From Hyaloperonospora brassicae (lineage: Eukaryota > Oomycota > Peronosporomycetes > Peronosporales > Peronosporaceae): DNA of 64,000 bases. The notes below the pieces were generated by a model. The model was not told the DNA's origin. It made no database searches and was given only the letters and a program-made list of their open reading frames with translations. Below, piece by piece: positions 10,865 to 21,421 of this stretch (within the stretch, counting starts at the first letter, position 1; each line of letters opens with the position of its first letter). Both the position numbers and the translations under genes were made by a program. The stretch spans positions 248,001 to 312,000 of the forward strand of contig CANTFL010001465.1 of NCBI GenBank assembly GCA_947650285.1, read 5' to 3'.

Positions 10865-11676
10865 TCAGCAGGAAGTTCTCTGCTGGCGACTCGTTGTGTT
10901 TTCCGTGTGCTTCGTGCGCACTGCTAATAGGTCCTCCTTTTCTTCAGCGAGGGTGCCGACTTCATCTCTGGTATGGTCATTGACTATGTTGAATCTATAA
11001 GCATCGGCATCGCAACTGCTAAGATCTACTACGTCCATGTAGACATTGTCTACATCGGCATTAAACGTATCGGCGTGTGCAGTGGTACGTGATGAGCAAG
11101 AGCCGAAACAGTTTTTTCTTGAGCGGTCCCCCCTTCTTAATGCAGGTTCTCTCTGTAATGGGGCTGGAATACGTGGTTGGCGTAAGATACTCACGTAGAA
11201 TGATGTATGCGTCGTGGAAGCATGCACGAAGTTGTTGATGGCGAATTCCACCATCGACGAGAACTCACTACAACTATAAAATGAGTGGAAATATCCTCGT
11301 AGTATCTCTTAGAGAACACGGTCTGCACGTTACAACTAAGCATCTGGTTCGGAATGGTCGGATGTTGACATCTTGAAACGCGTTTTGAGCGATCGATTAG
11401 GGTTATCAAACTCTGCCGTGAACCGAAAGTCATGATCGGAAACGAGCTCAAGGGGTAACCCGTGGAGTCGAAATATCGTGTCGATAAAGACAAGAGCACA
11501 GCCCTGTGCAATAATCGACTCAGGTGCTGCAGCAAGATGTACCGTCTTGCTGAACGTCTCAAAAACACAAAATTACAGTTATTCTTGTGGTTTTCGTCGG
11601 AAAAATGAAGACGAAGTCCATGGAAACGGACTGCTAGCACTTTGTTAAGAGGATTAGAGGATGTAAGGGTGCACAA
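10865..11676 (-). pseudogene. Integrase fragments of the decayed family A element
   Basis: Minus-strand stretches such as MVEFAINN.VHAS and HPTIPNQ align with the integrase core end of the fuller copy (MVEFAINNSVHAS). The frame is interrupted repeatedly, so no functional product is expected. It lies upstream, in element sense, of the LTR at 8442-8878. Confidence 0.7.
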
Positions 11677-12227
11677 GATCGAGGACTAGACTTCACCTGT
11701 TGGCAAAACTCGCAAGCACGAATGTACTTGCGTACGAACCGATACTGGCGGGTCCAGTAAAAGTCACGACTTACCTTAAGGTAAGTCGTGTTTACCACGA
11801 TGATTAACTGTTAAGAAACGTGACACTGATACATGATGCGCAAACGTAAGTTGTTATGAGCAAAAACGACGACACGAGGCGTGTCGCAGGCAATGGCTGT
11901 AAAATATAGCCTTCTGTTGCGTGTTGTGTACTGTGGCAAAGCGGTCACAAAGAAATCTTCTTGGGACTGGGATCGGCGATCCAAAGGGTCACACGCTCCA
12001 ATTAAACCAAGAATGCTATGATTGGTGGATACAAGCTGGAATGGGTGGCTGGCAATTGCGTACCCAAACCCCAAGTGGACAGGATCGCCCAGCCTGGGAT
12101 GAGGCTATAGGGTAGTCACACCCGTATTAATTACGCAATCCGTCGTGAGACATGGCAATACAAGACCCTCGATCTCATTGGAAGACCGCGATCCTAACCC
12201 AGGATCGCATGCCCGATCTCCAGCTGC

Positions 12228-12303
12228 GATCCGCTAACAAGATCCCGATCCGCTAGTAGGATCCCGATCCGCTAACAGGATCCCGATCCGCTAGTAGGAT
12301 CAC
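12228..12303. repeat. Four tandem copies of a 19-bp GATCCGCTA repeat
   Basis: Units of exactly 19 bases begin at 12228, 12247, 12266 and 12285. They alternate between GATCCGCTAACA.GATCCC and GATCCGCTAGTAGGATC types, so the higher-order unit is 38 bases. They lie in the 5' leader or LTR of the family B element. Confidence 0.9.
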
Positions 12304-12924
12304 GAGGATATCTTGGTGGGCCACAAGAAGATACAACGGTGGATGCACTGGGTGTGGACCACATAGATGCGAGGGGACGATCTTCCTGGAATGCCGACGC
12401 GTGTCATCTGGTTGAGATATACGGATAGGCATAGGGGTAGGGTTTAGGTTGGTTGGTTATCATTAAACAGAGTTTAATTTACTTCACAAGGCATACGTTA
12501 TCTCTTCCGGGTAGGATCTTTGGCCCCCCGTCGAATAAAGAGTCGCGCTACACGTCTACGCGAGTGTCACACCTGGATTGTTTTGGCCAGGTGTGTTCAA
12601 GAACTCTCAAGCAACATCAACTGCGATCGGACGCATCAAGACACGTAAAGGCAAGGCGCAATATTCGCGAGAAGGATCGCGGATCAAGCTACCACATAGT
12701 GGACAAGACGATCTCGTTAAGATCAGGGTAACTTATATCAGTACCCACAAGTACCCCGTGATCGCGTTAAGATTTCCGCACGATCACAACCTCATCTCCA
12801 ACACGGTCAAGTTTTCCTTCGACACGAGTCCACCTGAAAGAGTGCAACCCGCCCTACCGACGGGTACAGACACGGAATCGGAGTACCCCCTCCGTTAGTC
12901 GGTCATCCGGGCGCCAGTGGAGAG

Positions 12925-13989
12925 TTGGGATCGACTCATAAATTGAGCGATTGCCACTCCACCACAATGGTGCGCGTGCCCGGATCTTCTAATGCCTCGG
13001 TATTTTACCGTGAGTCCCGATGTGAAGAAGTGAAAGTCAAGACTGAACCTGGGATGGAAGCGTTAGAGGCAAAGGGATCGCCTCCGACGCGTGATTTTAA
13101 AGAATCCCCGGATTATCAGAGTTATGGAAGAGGCTCTGATGGTAAGGAAATCAAAGAGGAAGATCGATCAATCGATCTGGAAGATAAAACTCGACCCCCT
13201 CCTATGGCCCCTTTGTGGACCACCGCGGATCGTGCTGCAAACCACGATCCGCTAGGTGAAAACCTTTCAGCAAAAACTGAACAAATAATACACAAGGCCA
13301 CTCAGGAAATGTCAAAGAAGACGACTATAAAGACAGATCCAGTGAAGAAAGAAGATTTCAGATCGGATCGACACGATCACGGCGCGAAAGCGATCGAGAA
13401 ACCGATTGAGTTCGTAGACGATGCTCTGGATATGACGCTGGAAGGTTGGCAGTTGAATCAACTGGCGCAGAGATCTCATTGGAAGGCGCTCAAGAATCTG
13501 CTATCGAGCGACATCGTACTACGGATACTGAATCCTAAGCTAATCGGAGCGATAAAAGGCCCGAAATCCCGGACGAAGGTGGCGACTAACGCAGTAGAAG
13601 GGATCAGCGCGATCATCCAGCTGTTGCAAAATGCTGGATACGTCACTGGGGCGTTCGATGCGAACGAACTGCTGGAATGCGATCAGGATCAGGTGATTCA
13701 TGCGTGTCAATCGCTGTATGACAAGCAAATTCCTCTGACGGGGAAGTGCGAATCCGCGGATCAAGCGGTTGCTACGATCGCCGATCCCCCGAGGGGGTAT
13801 CATACCGGATCGTCACATTATGCCTCGGCGGAATCAGAGATAGAGTCAGATGGTTCGGTCGGCATCCAGCGAATGTCTCTAGGCCTAAGTGGTGCGACAC
13901 ATCTATGCGATAGAGTCAAGTCGGCAAAGCTGAACTCGCGATCGAAGGCCACAGGCGCCAAAGAGCAGATGACAACTACTATGCAATGA
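12925..13989 (+). CDS. Family B gag-like first open frame
   Basis: An uninterrupted 354-codon frame at the 5' end of the family B element, highly charged in its first half (many Lys, Asp, Glu) and helical in the middle (about residues 165-260). It has no recognisable catalytic motif. Its position, just after the leader and before the broken capsid-like region at 14134-14819, suggests it encodes an N-terminal Gag segment. It is notable that it has stayed open while the rest of the element is full of stops. Alternative: a separate accessory protein of the element. Confidence 0.5.
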   Translation: MGSTHKLSDCHSTTMVRVPGSSNASVFYRESRCEEVKVKTEPGMEALEAKGSPPTRDFKESPDYQSYGRGSDGKEIKEEDRSIDLEDKTRPPPMAPLWTTADRAANHDPLGENLSAKTEQIIHKATQEMSKKTTIKTDPVKKEDFRSDRHDHGAKAIEKPIEFVDDALDMTLEGWQLNQLAQRSHWKALKNLLSSDIVLRILNPKLIGAIKGPKSRTKVATNAVEGISAIIQLLQNAGYVTGAFDANELLECDQDQVIHACQSLYDKQIPLTGKCESADQAVATIADPPRGYHTGSSHYASAESEIESDGSVGIQRMSLGLSGATHLCDRVKSAKLNSRSKATGAKEQMTTTMQ

Positions 13990-14133
13990 CTCTTGCAGAC
14001 ATCGCTCGATGAGGCCATGGAACGTTTTCGCCAAGATCATCGGGAACGAGCGTATCAAGCGATTTATCTTAGCCAAAGGATCAAGCCTGCTAGATCTGAT
14101 GAAAGATATACCCCCGATGTGGAGATGTAATCA

Positions 14134-15227
14134 GTGCATTCGCGCAGCAGTCGACCGAAGTTTTTCGACCCTGACGACATCGATCCCGATGATTCGGGAC
14201 AAGAAGATCGTAGAAACGCTATGGTAGCTACGACCGAGACGTTACAAGATGGTGGTATCATACCTCAACGCATTCGAGTGTCGGCTATGACAGAGCTGAA
14301 AGAATTCAGTGGCAAGGATCGAGATGAAGATCGGGCCAGAAGCTGGATCAGCAAGGTCAAATCGGCATTTTGCGCGATCAAGCGCCCGATGAGTAGAAGT
14401 GTTTGGTGTTCGGAGATCTGCTGACAGGACTCACTCGAAACTGGTATAACCAACTAGGTCGATCCACTCGAAAGAAGTAGAAGATATTGCTGGATGAGTT
14501 TATGGTACAGTATGGAGGGCAAGGGGTGTCTCTGGCCAGACAATACTATCTAGCACGGAAAAGATCGGATGAAAACCCACAGGAGTATCTTCACCGCATA
14601 AATGTCGCGGCTAAGCACGCCAAGATCGCGATCAGAGACGAGAGGATGGCCCCATTGGACAAACGTCGTGAACATGTGGAACAATTCATTGCCACGTTGG
14701 ACGATCACGATCTGGCCAAGCAGCTGACCCTACTACGATTGGCCGATGTCAATGAGTTGAAGGAGACTTTACGTGCATGTCAAATGATGGAGATTCGTCA
14801 TTTGAAGACGTCGACATGATCGAACAAGTTCCACCAGTGAGCGAATGCCTCCCCGAATCATACGTCATCCAATACTGCTCGGGAGGTGAGGGCAATACGT
14901 GAACGGATCGAAAGTAGCGGATCGGAATCGGACTCGATTGGATCGGATGAAGACAAGGATCGACGCCTAGTTTGTGTGACCACTACATCTGGTCAAGAGA
15001 TATCGGATCAAGATCATCGTACCTGGCCGAAGAATACTGGTGAAGAAGGTGTACGTGATCGAGGTGGAAAACCGAAGGCATGCACCCACTGCGGATCGAC
15101 GCGACATGATGATTGTGGATGCTGGCAGAGACTAACGTACCAGAAGTGCGTTCGCAAAGGGCATCCATCGGACAAGAACTTCTACGTGTGTGCAGCATGT
15201 GGGGAGGTTTATAAGAATGGCAAATGA
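14134..15227 (+). pseudogene. Family B gag capsid and zinc-knuckle region, broken
   Basis: Frames 14134-14424 and 14487-14819 read as a retrotransposon Gag capsid (core EFSGKDRDEDRARSWI, then SLARQYYLARKRSDENP and YLHRINVAAKHAKIAIRD), separated by an in-frame stop and a shift. Frame 14886-15227 carries a cysteine/histidine cluster (CTHCGSTRHDDCGC, later CVRKGHP and CAACGEVY) of zinc-knuckle type. The pieces are in order and on one strand but cannot give one protein as they stand. Confidence 0.7.
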
Positions 15228-15579
15228 CCCATGGAAGAGTTCTTTAACTTAATCCGCCTGTGGTATGTGCCTACTAAGCATGCGGATATGCTTCCTCCGA
15301 AGGTCGAGAAAATGTGAAACTAGGACGCTCGTCAGGTTGGAATCTGGCACGAGCCGAGCGTTCTGGGCTATGCATATATGCATTTGTTGAGAAGAAGTCG
15401 GATGACCAAGGAGTTAAGGATTGTCGCGATCCGATCTCTAATATATGTGATCGTTCAAAGCGGACCTTTTTAAAATCAAGTGTGAAGCGAGTGGACTATT
15501 ATGCCCGATCCCCGGTGGAGGTGGAGCTCGATCTCACCCCAGGTGAGTCGAGGAAATACTGGAAGTATCATACTCCGGG

Positions 15580-16266
15580 ATAATGGTTTAAACAAGCGAA
15601 AGTAGTGGGCAAGATCAACAATGAGGGTAAGGCCATTTTTCTGTTTTACTCGGGTGCGGAGATCTCGATCATCGCAATACCTTTGCTCGTAAGGTAGGTT
15701 GTGTGATAGATGAGAACCAAACAAAATAATGTGTTGAGATCGGAGAGAGTACTTGTATGAAGGTAGGACGGACCAAGATCAAGATCACACTCAACGGATC
15801 ACTAGTGTATTATTTTGATGTCTGGGTTGGGGATCAAGTCGGTCAAGAAGCTATACTAGGCATGTACTTCATGGTTCCTGCAGGTATTCGTTCGGATTTG
15901 GACGACGGAACCCTTTACCTGCCTGATGAGGTCCGAATTTGTCTGGCTGGACGAAGACCACCGTACCGATTGAATATATCGGCGGTCAACATTAACGATC
16001 AATATGTAGCCATTGCGGCCAGCAGATCGACGGAAGTCAGGATCGGCGTCAACCCTCCTAAATCTAAGCTTTGGGTGCGACGAGATGTGGCGTGGATTCC
16101 TACCGTGACGAATGGTCCCGGAATGATTAAGTTCTTGCAGCTTACAAATGTAAGCGATCGTGACTTGATCTTAAACTGCAGGCCTCCTTTAGCATTGTGG
16201 ATGACAGAAGGCATGATCCCGAGATCTAAAGGATACGTATCCGTAGAATCACGGCGGTACTTTTAA
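15580..16266 (+). pseudogene. Family B protease region, broken
   Basis: A frame near 15601-15690 reads GKINNEGKAIFLFYSGAEISI. The YSGA stretch sits where the retropepsin active site D-S/T-G-A is expected, so the catalytic Asp is replaced by Tyr. The following frame 15757-16266 (start MKVGRTKIKITLNG) continues the protease fold and linker (VGDQVGQEAILGMYFM). Stops separate the parts. Confidence 0.6.
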
Positions 16267-16275
16267 TGGCAGACA

Positions 16276-17061
16276 TTGGCTTTTGAAGCCACTACAGATC
16301 GAGAAGAAGAAAAAGCCGAAGCCTACAATGGCCCGTTAGTAAATCATCCTACGTATAAGAAACCTACCCGAATTTTGATACGTTCAAAACGGAAATCAGA
16401 CGACATCAAGGATTCTGCAGAGATCGCCTCACTATACGACTCTAATGGCGACTCTAACGAGGAGTTGCAGGACGAATGTACGAGTGGGGAGAATAATAAA
16501 GATAAAGATGTTAGATCGAAAATGAGATCTTGTGCGGTCAACGCAGTGCGGAAGACGCAAGAACATTTGGGTGAAGAGGGCATGGTTGCAGAAGAGGCTA
16601 TGCCACCGAAGAACAACCATGAGATAACTGATCCGCTTCGAGGACAGTCCAACTGTCACCCAGACGGGATCAAGGTTGATGTTCGGGAGGTGCATAGCCA
16701 GTCTACACGACTGGATGACGACGTGGAAGCTGCTACGATCGACGGCGAAGCAATGGAAAATGATGTACCGTATGAATCGACATACTATCACGAGGGAGGT
16801 GAACTATTCGCGGAAGATGTGAAACAACACATGGCTGTGCTGCCGGAGGTAACCATATGCACGACCGAGATAACAATAGACGATGTCCAAGTTGGCGATC
16901 CTGGAATACCCTTGACAGAGGATCAGGATTATTTGCGACGACTGATATGGAGGAGTCGTCACCTGTTGATTGGGAAAGGAAATGCATTACCCCCTGCAGC
17001 ACGCAAGGCCGTTTGTGATATTGATGTGGGAGAGGCGAGGCCGATCGCTCAGCGTGTATGA
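16276..17061 (+). CDS. Family B linker open frame between protease and reverse transcriptase
   Basis: A 261-codon acidic frame in the pol order, after the protease and before the reverse transcriptase. It is rich in Asp, Glu and Ser and has no domain I recognise, except that its end (DYLRRLIWRSRHLLIGKGNALPPAARK) is typical of the segment just before the Gypsy reverse transcriptase. It is probably part of the Pol polyprotein. Confidence 0.45.
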   Translation: MAFEATTDREEEKAEAYNGPLVNHPTYKKPTRILIRSKRKSDDIKDSAEIASLYDSNGDSNEELQDECTSGENNKDKDVRSKMRSCAVNAVRKTQEHLGEEGMVAEEAMPPKNNHEITDPLRGQSNCHPDGIKVDVREVHSQSTRLDDDVEAATIDGEAMENDVPYESTYYHEGGELFAEDVKQHMAVLPEVTICTTEITIDDVQVGDPGIPLTEDQDYLRRLIWRSRHLLIGKGNALPPAARKAVCDIDVGEARPIAQRV

Positions 17062-18341
17062 CCTGTTGCGCCAAAGTTTCGTGAGAAGTTGGCCGATCTT
17101 ATATAGGGTCTGTTGTCAGCCAAGATTATCCGACCTTCGACATCGCCGTGGGCATCACCAATAATCGTGATATATATGAATAATGGAAGAGGTGTACGAC
17201 TGTGTATCGACTATCGACGGGTTAATCAGCTAACATAGCTGATGTATAACCTATGCCACTTATCAGTGAATTAATGCAGGATATGGACAAAGCAATGTGG
17301 TATTGTTCGCTGGACATGGCTAGTGGATTTTGGGTGGTAGAGATGACCGAACGAGCAAGATCGATCTCTGCGTTTATCACGCCGTCAGGTCTGTTTGAAT
17401 GGTTGCGGATGCCTTTTATATTGAAGAACGCCCCACAGATTTATCAGCGTTTGATTGATAATGATCTATATGGGTATCTCAAGATTGGCGCAGATAAGGA
17501 TGTGAATGCAACAGATCAGCCTAAGTTAACTGATGTGTTTACTGAGGGAGAGCCGGAAACGGATCAAGCGCCGTCCGTGCTGGGCAGGCGATCTTATATT
17601 GACGATATACAGATCCCGGCTACGTCATGGATATCTTTGTACGACAAGGTCGAAAGATTATTGACAGCATGCGATCGATGGAATCTGTCGATCAGTCTGA
17701 CCAAGAGTTTTTGGGGACGGCGTAAAGTGGATTACTTAGGTCATCAGGTATCATTGGCGGGGTTGGAGGCCAATCCTAAAGATTTAGGACCGCTGGTCAA
17801 TATTCCTTTTCCCACAACTTTGCAATTCATGCAATCATTCCTGGGTAGCTTCAACTGCTACAGTCGCTTTATAGAAGATTTTGCAGTATATGCATCTGTG
17901 TTGTACGAGTTACGAGAGGCGGATTTTTTCGAAAAGAGCCATATGGGAGATCGTGATGCTATGACGGGAAGTTGCGATAACACATTACAAGGAGGTGAGC
18001 ATGATCCAAATGAGCGATCTTGGTGGGAAAGGGCCGTCATTTCATTCACTTTGCTTAAGGCCAAGATCGCTACAACCCTGATCCTCAAACATTTCGATCC
18101 TGATCGACTTCCAATGATCGTGGTATATGCTAGTAAGTGGGCAGTATCGGCATCTCTATTGCAAGAATATGACGGCTATATATACTGGCCGGTGACATTT
18201 ACGAGTCGCACACTGAAGCCGAATGAAGTTAATTATGGTATGGTGGAGAAAGAAGTTATAGCCCTACTTCAAATCTTTAAAGTGTGCTACACCATGATAG
18301 TATTCCGAGAGATCAGAGTGCTCACTCGATGTTCGACATGA
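17062..18341 (+). pseudogene. Family B reverse transcriptase and linked RNase H, broken
   Basis: The 5' part (17062-17240) contains SPWASPIIVI and RLCIDYRRVNQLT, the classic Gypsy reverse-transcriptase entry motifs, but has two stops. The frame 17253-18341 carries LDMASGFWVVEM, the palm motif SYIDDIQIP with the catalytic Asp pair, the LTKSFWGRRKVDYLGH segment, and then a linked RNase H with VVYASKWAVSASLLQEYDG and TFTSRTLKPNEVNYG. In the linked RNase H the usual catalytic D of D-A-S is Y-A-S, which fits a degenerate tether domain. Confidence 0.8.
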
Positions 18342-18499
18342 GCTTGGCTAGTTAAATATTCTGGCCTCAATGGGAGACTGGGAAGATGGGCTGCGCTGCT
18401 ATCGAGTTGGACATTGGAGGTCAAGAGATGTAACAAAAGGGAGGATGAAAACTAGGCGCTCTCGCAGCTAGTATAACTCCGCGAGATGAGGTAGATGAT

Positions 18500-18937
18500 G
18501 TGTTGATTGCAATCGCTTCACAGAGGAAATCTGAACAATTGGTAATAATGCTACCTCCCACGGTAGGTACGGATGAATGCCTATTGGTGGTCAGTTTCGA
18601 CGGATCGGCACGGACTAAACGGAAGAGCGGGGCATATAGTGCGATCGTGTGGAAGATATCAGAATGGACCATCATCTTAGCCGCTGCGGAATACGCGGCA
18701 GATCTGACGGTGAATGCAGCAGAGTATCGTGGTTTGCTGTTGGGTCTCGATCTGCTGGACAACCAAACTAGGAGACGAGTCATTATGTGTGGTGACTCGA
18801 ACCTATTGATCAGGCAAATGCGGGGAGAGATGGATTGTAAAGCGCCTGGGCTACAGTTACTGCGTCATAAATTAATGCAGAAACTTCTATCTTGGCCAAA
18901 ACACGAGTTCTTACATATGAAGAGGGAGTGGAATTAA
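18500..18937 (+). pseudogene. Family B second (archaeal-type) RNase H domain
   Basis: This frame contains a second RNase H domain. Catalytic positions visible are FDGSAR (Asp), NAAEYRGLLLGL (Glu) and CGDSNLLI (Asp). The expected last Asp is just past an in-frame stop at about 18935-18937, in SADRLAS. The fold type with FDGSAR and AEYR is the RVT_3/archaeal-like kind, distinct from the Gypsy-linked RNase H upstream. Position between the linked RNase H and the integrase is as described for dual-RNase H elements. Confidence 0.7.
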
Positions 18938-18988
18938 AGCGCGGATCGACTAGCCAGTGCAGCTCTGCAACAAAAGGAGGGTGTCATT

Positions 18989-20502
18989 GTGAACTTAGAT
19001 CAAGAATTTCAAGATTTGATATCCGTCAACAGGCTGCACGAGTTGCTCCTGCCTGAAAAGAAGGATCGCGTGGTGAAAATGATAGCGATCACACGATCCG
19101 CGCAGCGAAGGCGTCAACAACCCGAAGTTTTACAACAAGAAATAGTGCAGCCGATGCGGATCAAGCGGATAAAACAAGCACAAGAGGAAGAGAGCTGGAT
19201 AGCCAACCTGAAGGAACATCTTGTGGGCGATCTGACCCAATTAAACGCAGAGGATGCAAAATTTTGCGCTCGGATTGCTCTAGACTACGAAGTGGACGAA
19301 AACGGATTGCTGTTCTTCAGCCCCCGATTCGCTAAGATTCGGACGATCGTATAGAGGTGGTCCGTCTGGTTGTACCGGAATTGTTGCAGCAAGATTTTAT
19401 GCATTAATACCACACCAGCTTGGAGGGTGGCCACCAGGGATCGGGAGGACTTATCAGCGGATCAGATAAAATTTGTACTGGAGAGGATTGTATCGGAGTA
19501 TACAACGTTATGTTGGCGAATGCGTGGACTGTACAACCGGGAAGGGTCTACCCGCGGTCCGCGGCAGATCCTGGGAAACATACAGGCTACATACCCATTT
19601 TAGGTGATCGCGATGGATCATATCCCATCGTTGGCGTGGTCATTTAAAGGAAACGCAGAACTGCTGTTGTGGATAGATCTTTTCTCAGGATATGTGATCG
19701 CGAGAGCAAGTTCGTCGAGGACCGCGCAAACGATCGCCAAAGAATATGAAGAATGTGTGTTTCGAAGATTTGGAGCCAGTGAAGTTATACGCCACGACAG
19801 GGAGCCTGGATTTGTATCCGACTTTTTTCGAGCGTTCAATCGGATCACAGAACAAAAGCAACGTGCCACCATGGCGTACCGACCGCAAGCAAACGTAACT
19901 GCGAAGCGTATGGTACAGACGTTGACTCGGTCAATTAAGATGTACGTCACGAACGTAGAACAGAAAGGCTGGGATGAATATGCAGAGAGATTGACATTCG
20001 CTATGAATACGGCACGAAATCGGATCCATGTAGACACTCCGTTCTATTTTATCCATGGCTGGGATCCAAGATCGACATTGGAAGCAACATTACCGTTGGG
20101 GAGCACTAAAACACGCGATGCTGACCCTAGAAGGTGGCGATATAGCGTCCAACGTCAATATCAGAGGGCAAGAGCGATGGTAAACGAACGTCTCAAGATC
20201 AAGCGGGTCGACACAATGACAATAATGAAGTGTGTGATACTAAGTGCGGATCTCAAGTTTGGCTCTACTTGAACCGAGTCAAAGACGGCTATGATCGGAA
20301 GTTAGCACATATGTGGCATGGACCGTTCCGAGTGGCGGAGTTATGTGGGGAACATGCTGTTCGTGTGGAGATTTCAGGAACTCCATACCGATTGTTCTCG
20401 ATAGTGCACGTCTCCAAGTTAAGGCCAGTGTTACAGTTTCCCGATCGCCCAGGCAGTGTGCTAGCGACTAACTGTGAAGATCGTGTGGATTTTAATGATT
20501 AA
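18989..20502 (+). pseudogene. Family B integrase, broken and with a catalytic change
   Basis: Frames 18989-19354, 19370-19603, 19604-20272 and 20230-20502 together cover a Gypsy integrase. The core shows AMDHIPSL (first Asp), RHDREPGF (second Asp) and MAYRPQANVTAKRMVQT, where the third acidic residue, normally Glu in Q-x-E-R or A-E-R-x-V, is Lys. The zinc-binding N-terminal domain is interrupted by stops and shifts. After the core the frame 20230-20502 has the C-terminal GPFRVAELCG and SIVHVSKLRP motifs. The element is therefore dead for integration twice over. Confidence 0.8.
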
Positions 20503-20769
20503 TTGTTGCCGGAAGATAGTTGGGAAAACGAGTTGGCTGCTGACAAATACGAAGCGGAGAAAATCTTGGATGTACGATCAGGACTTAAGCTTCGTTATGG
20601 TCGAGTGCATCGACAGTTTTTGATTCAATGGAAGCAATACGACGATCCGACCTGGATAGACGAAGCGGACCTGAACTGTGGCGCGTTGTTGCAAGATTTT
20701 GAGCGCAATCGTGCGAGTCAAAACCGGTTCGAAGTCATGCAGTCCTATGAGGAGAAATCCGAAGATTAA
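20503..20769 (+). pseudogene. Family B chromodomain
   Basis: An 88-codon frame at the Pol C-terminus contains EAEKILDVRS and a chromodomain core (RQFLIQWKQYDDPTWI, then ADLNC). Such domains direct integration to marked chromatin in chromoviruses. It is separated from the integrase by a stop at 20500. Confidence 0.7.
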
Positions 20770-20897
20770 CGGGTAATCGAAGCGATGAACGGTTGGCGCA
20801 TGCTAAACGGTAGACGTGAAATGGTGGAATGGCAATTGTACAAGGAGGTTGTATGAGATGATGGATCGAGGCTATATGTAAAATGATTGGCACTAGC

Positions 20898-21292
20898 TGT
20901 AACGGGGCACACCCTTGCGTGAACTTAACGCAAGGGTTTCGGTGCGCCCGACAGACGTACACGAGGCAAGCGAGGAAGCGTAGATAAGGTAAAAGCAGAA
21001 CTGTTGAAATAATATAATTAAGTCTTTTAACTACTGTCTCTCTGTTTGACTTAACTTAATTATACTAATATAACTAAGTGTATGGTGACGTCTCGTCACC
21101 ACTCATTGCGCGCGTCTTGCGGCGATTGGTGGGTTGATATCGTCAAGATATCAACCAATGAACAGACTCTTTGGTCGACAGATCAATATCACCACTATTG
21201 GTGATATTGTTAAAAGAATATTCAACATAATATTCTTTATTGTCATTATCTCTTCAAATGACAACTTTCATGTAACGGGCTGCCCCGTTACA
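20898..21292 (-). repeat. Family A LTR (3' LTR in element sense)
   Basis: 395 bases. Its left end carries a 10-bp hairpin (20911-20937, arms ACCCTTGCGT and ACGCAAGGGT), and its right end another inverted repeat (21271-21292, TGTAACGGG..CCCGTTACA). A TTAAGTC/GACTTAA block is internal. The polypurine tract of the element lies immediately to the right (GGGGGTGA on the minus strand). Confidence 0.9.
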
Positions 21293-21421
21293 TCACCCCC
21301 TTAACTGATAGTCACCGTGTGACTATCAAAAATATGGCGGCCACCCATTGGGCACCATTGGGACAGATAGCACTTGTTGGGTCCGTTCCACTCACTTTTT
21401 ACCCGACCTCGCATAGTTAAC

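Larger units (their letters stand above)
8442..11985 (-). mobile_element. Decayed Gypsy family A element, 3' half only
   Basis: This is a truncated relative of the 20898-28864 element, in the same orientation. It keeps one LTR (8442-8878) and, on the minus strand, fragments of integrase (about 10865-11676) and the region upstream of it (11811-12074), all aligned with the fuller copy but full of stops and frameshifts. The antisense coding region present in the fuller copy is also recognisable here (9006-10597). Gag, protease, reverse transcriptase and the second LTR are absent: similarity stops at about 11985, where family B material begins. The right edge is approximate. Confidence 0.8.
11990..20897 (+). 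mobile_element. Decayed Gypsy family B element with two RNase H domains and chromodomain
   Basis: A plus-strand Ty3/Gypsy element in the order gag, CCHC knuckle, protease, reverse transcriptase, linked RNase H, second RNase H, integrase, chromodomain. Every pol domain is broken by stops or frameshifts. The 5' leader (about 11990-12924) includes an AATAAA at about 12535, a possible LTR end near GTGTCACA (12571), and a four-copy 19-bp repeat. No 3' LTR is seen: the chromodomain ends at 20769 and the family A LTR begins 129 bases later. A second, archaeal-type RNase H has been reported in oomycete Gypsy elements (the Archon group, to my recollection), and this element fits that description. Its base composition and GATC-rich codon use differ from family A. 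Left edge approximate. Confidence 0.8.

Noticed and set aside
12228..12303. CRISPR-like array
   Set aside because: The repeats are directly adjacent with no spacers and the sequence is eukaryotic retroelement DNA.
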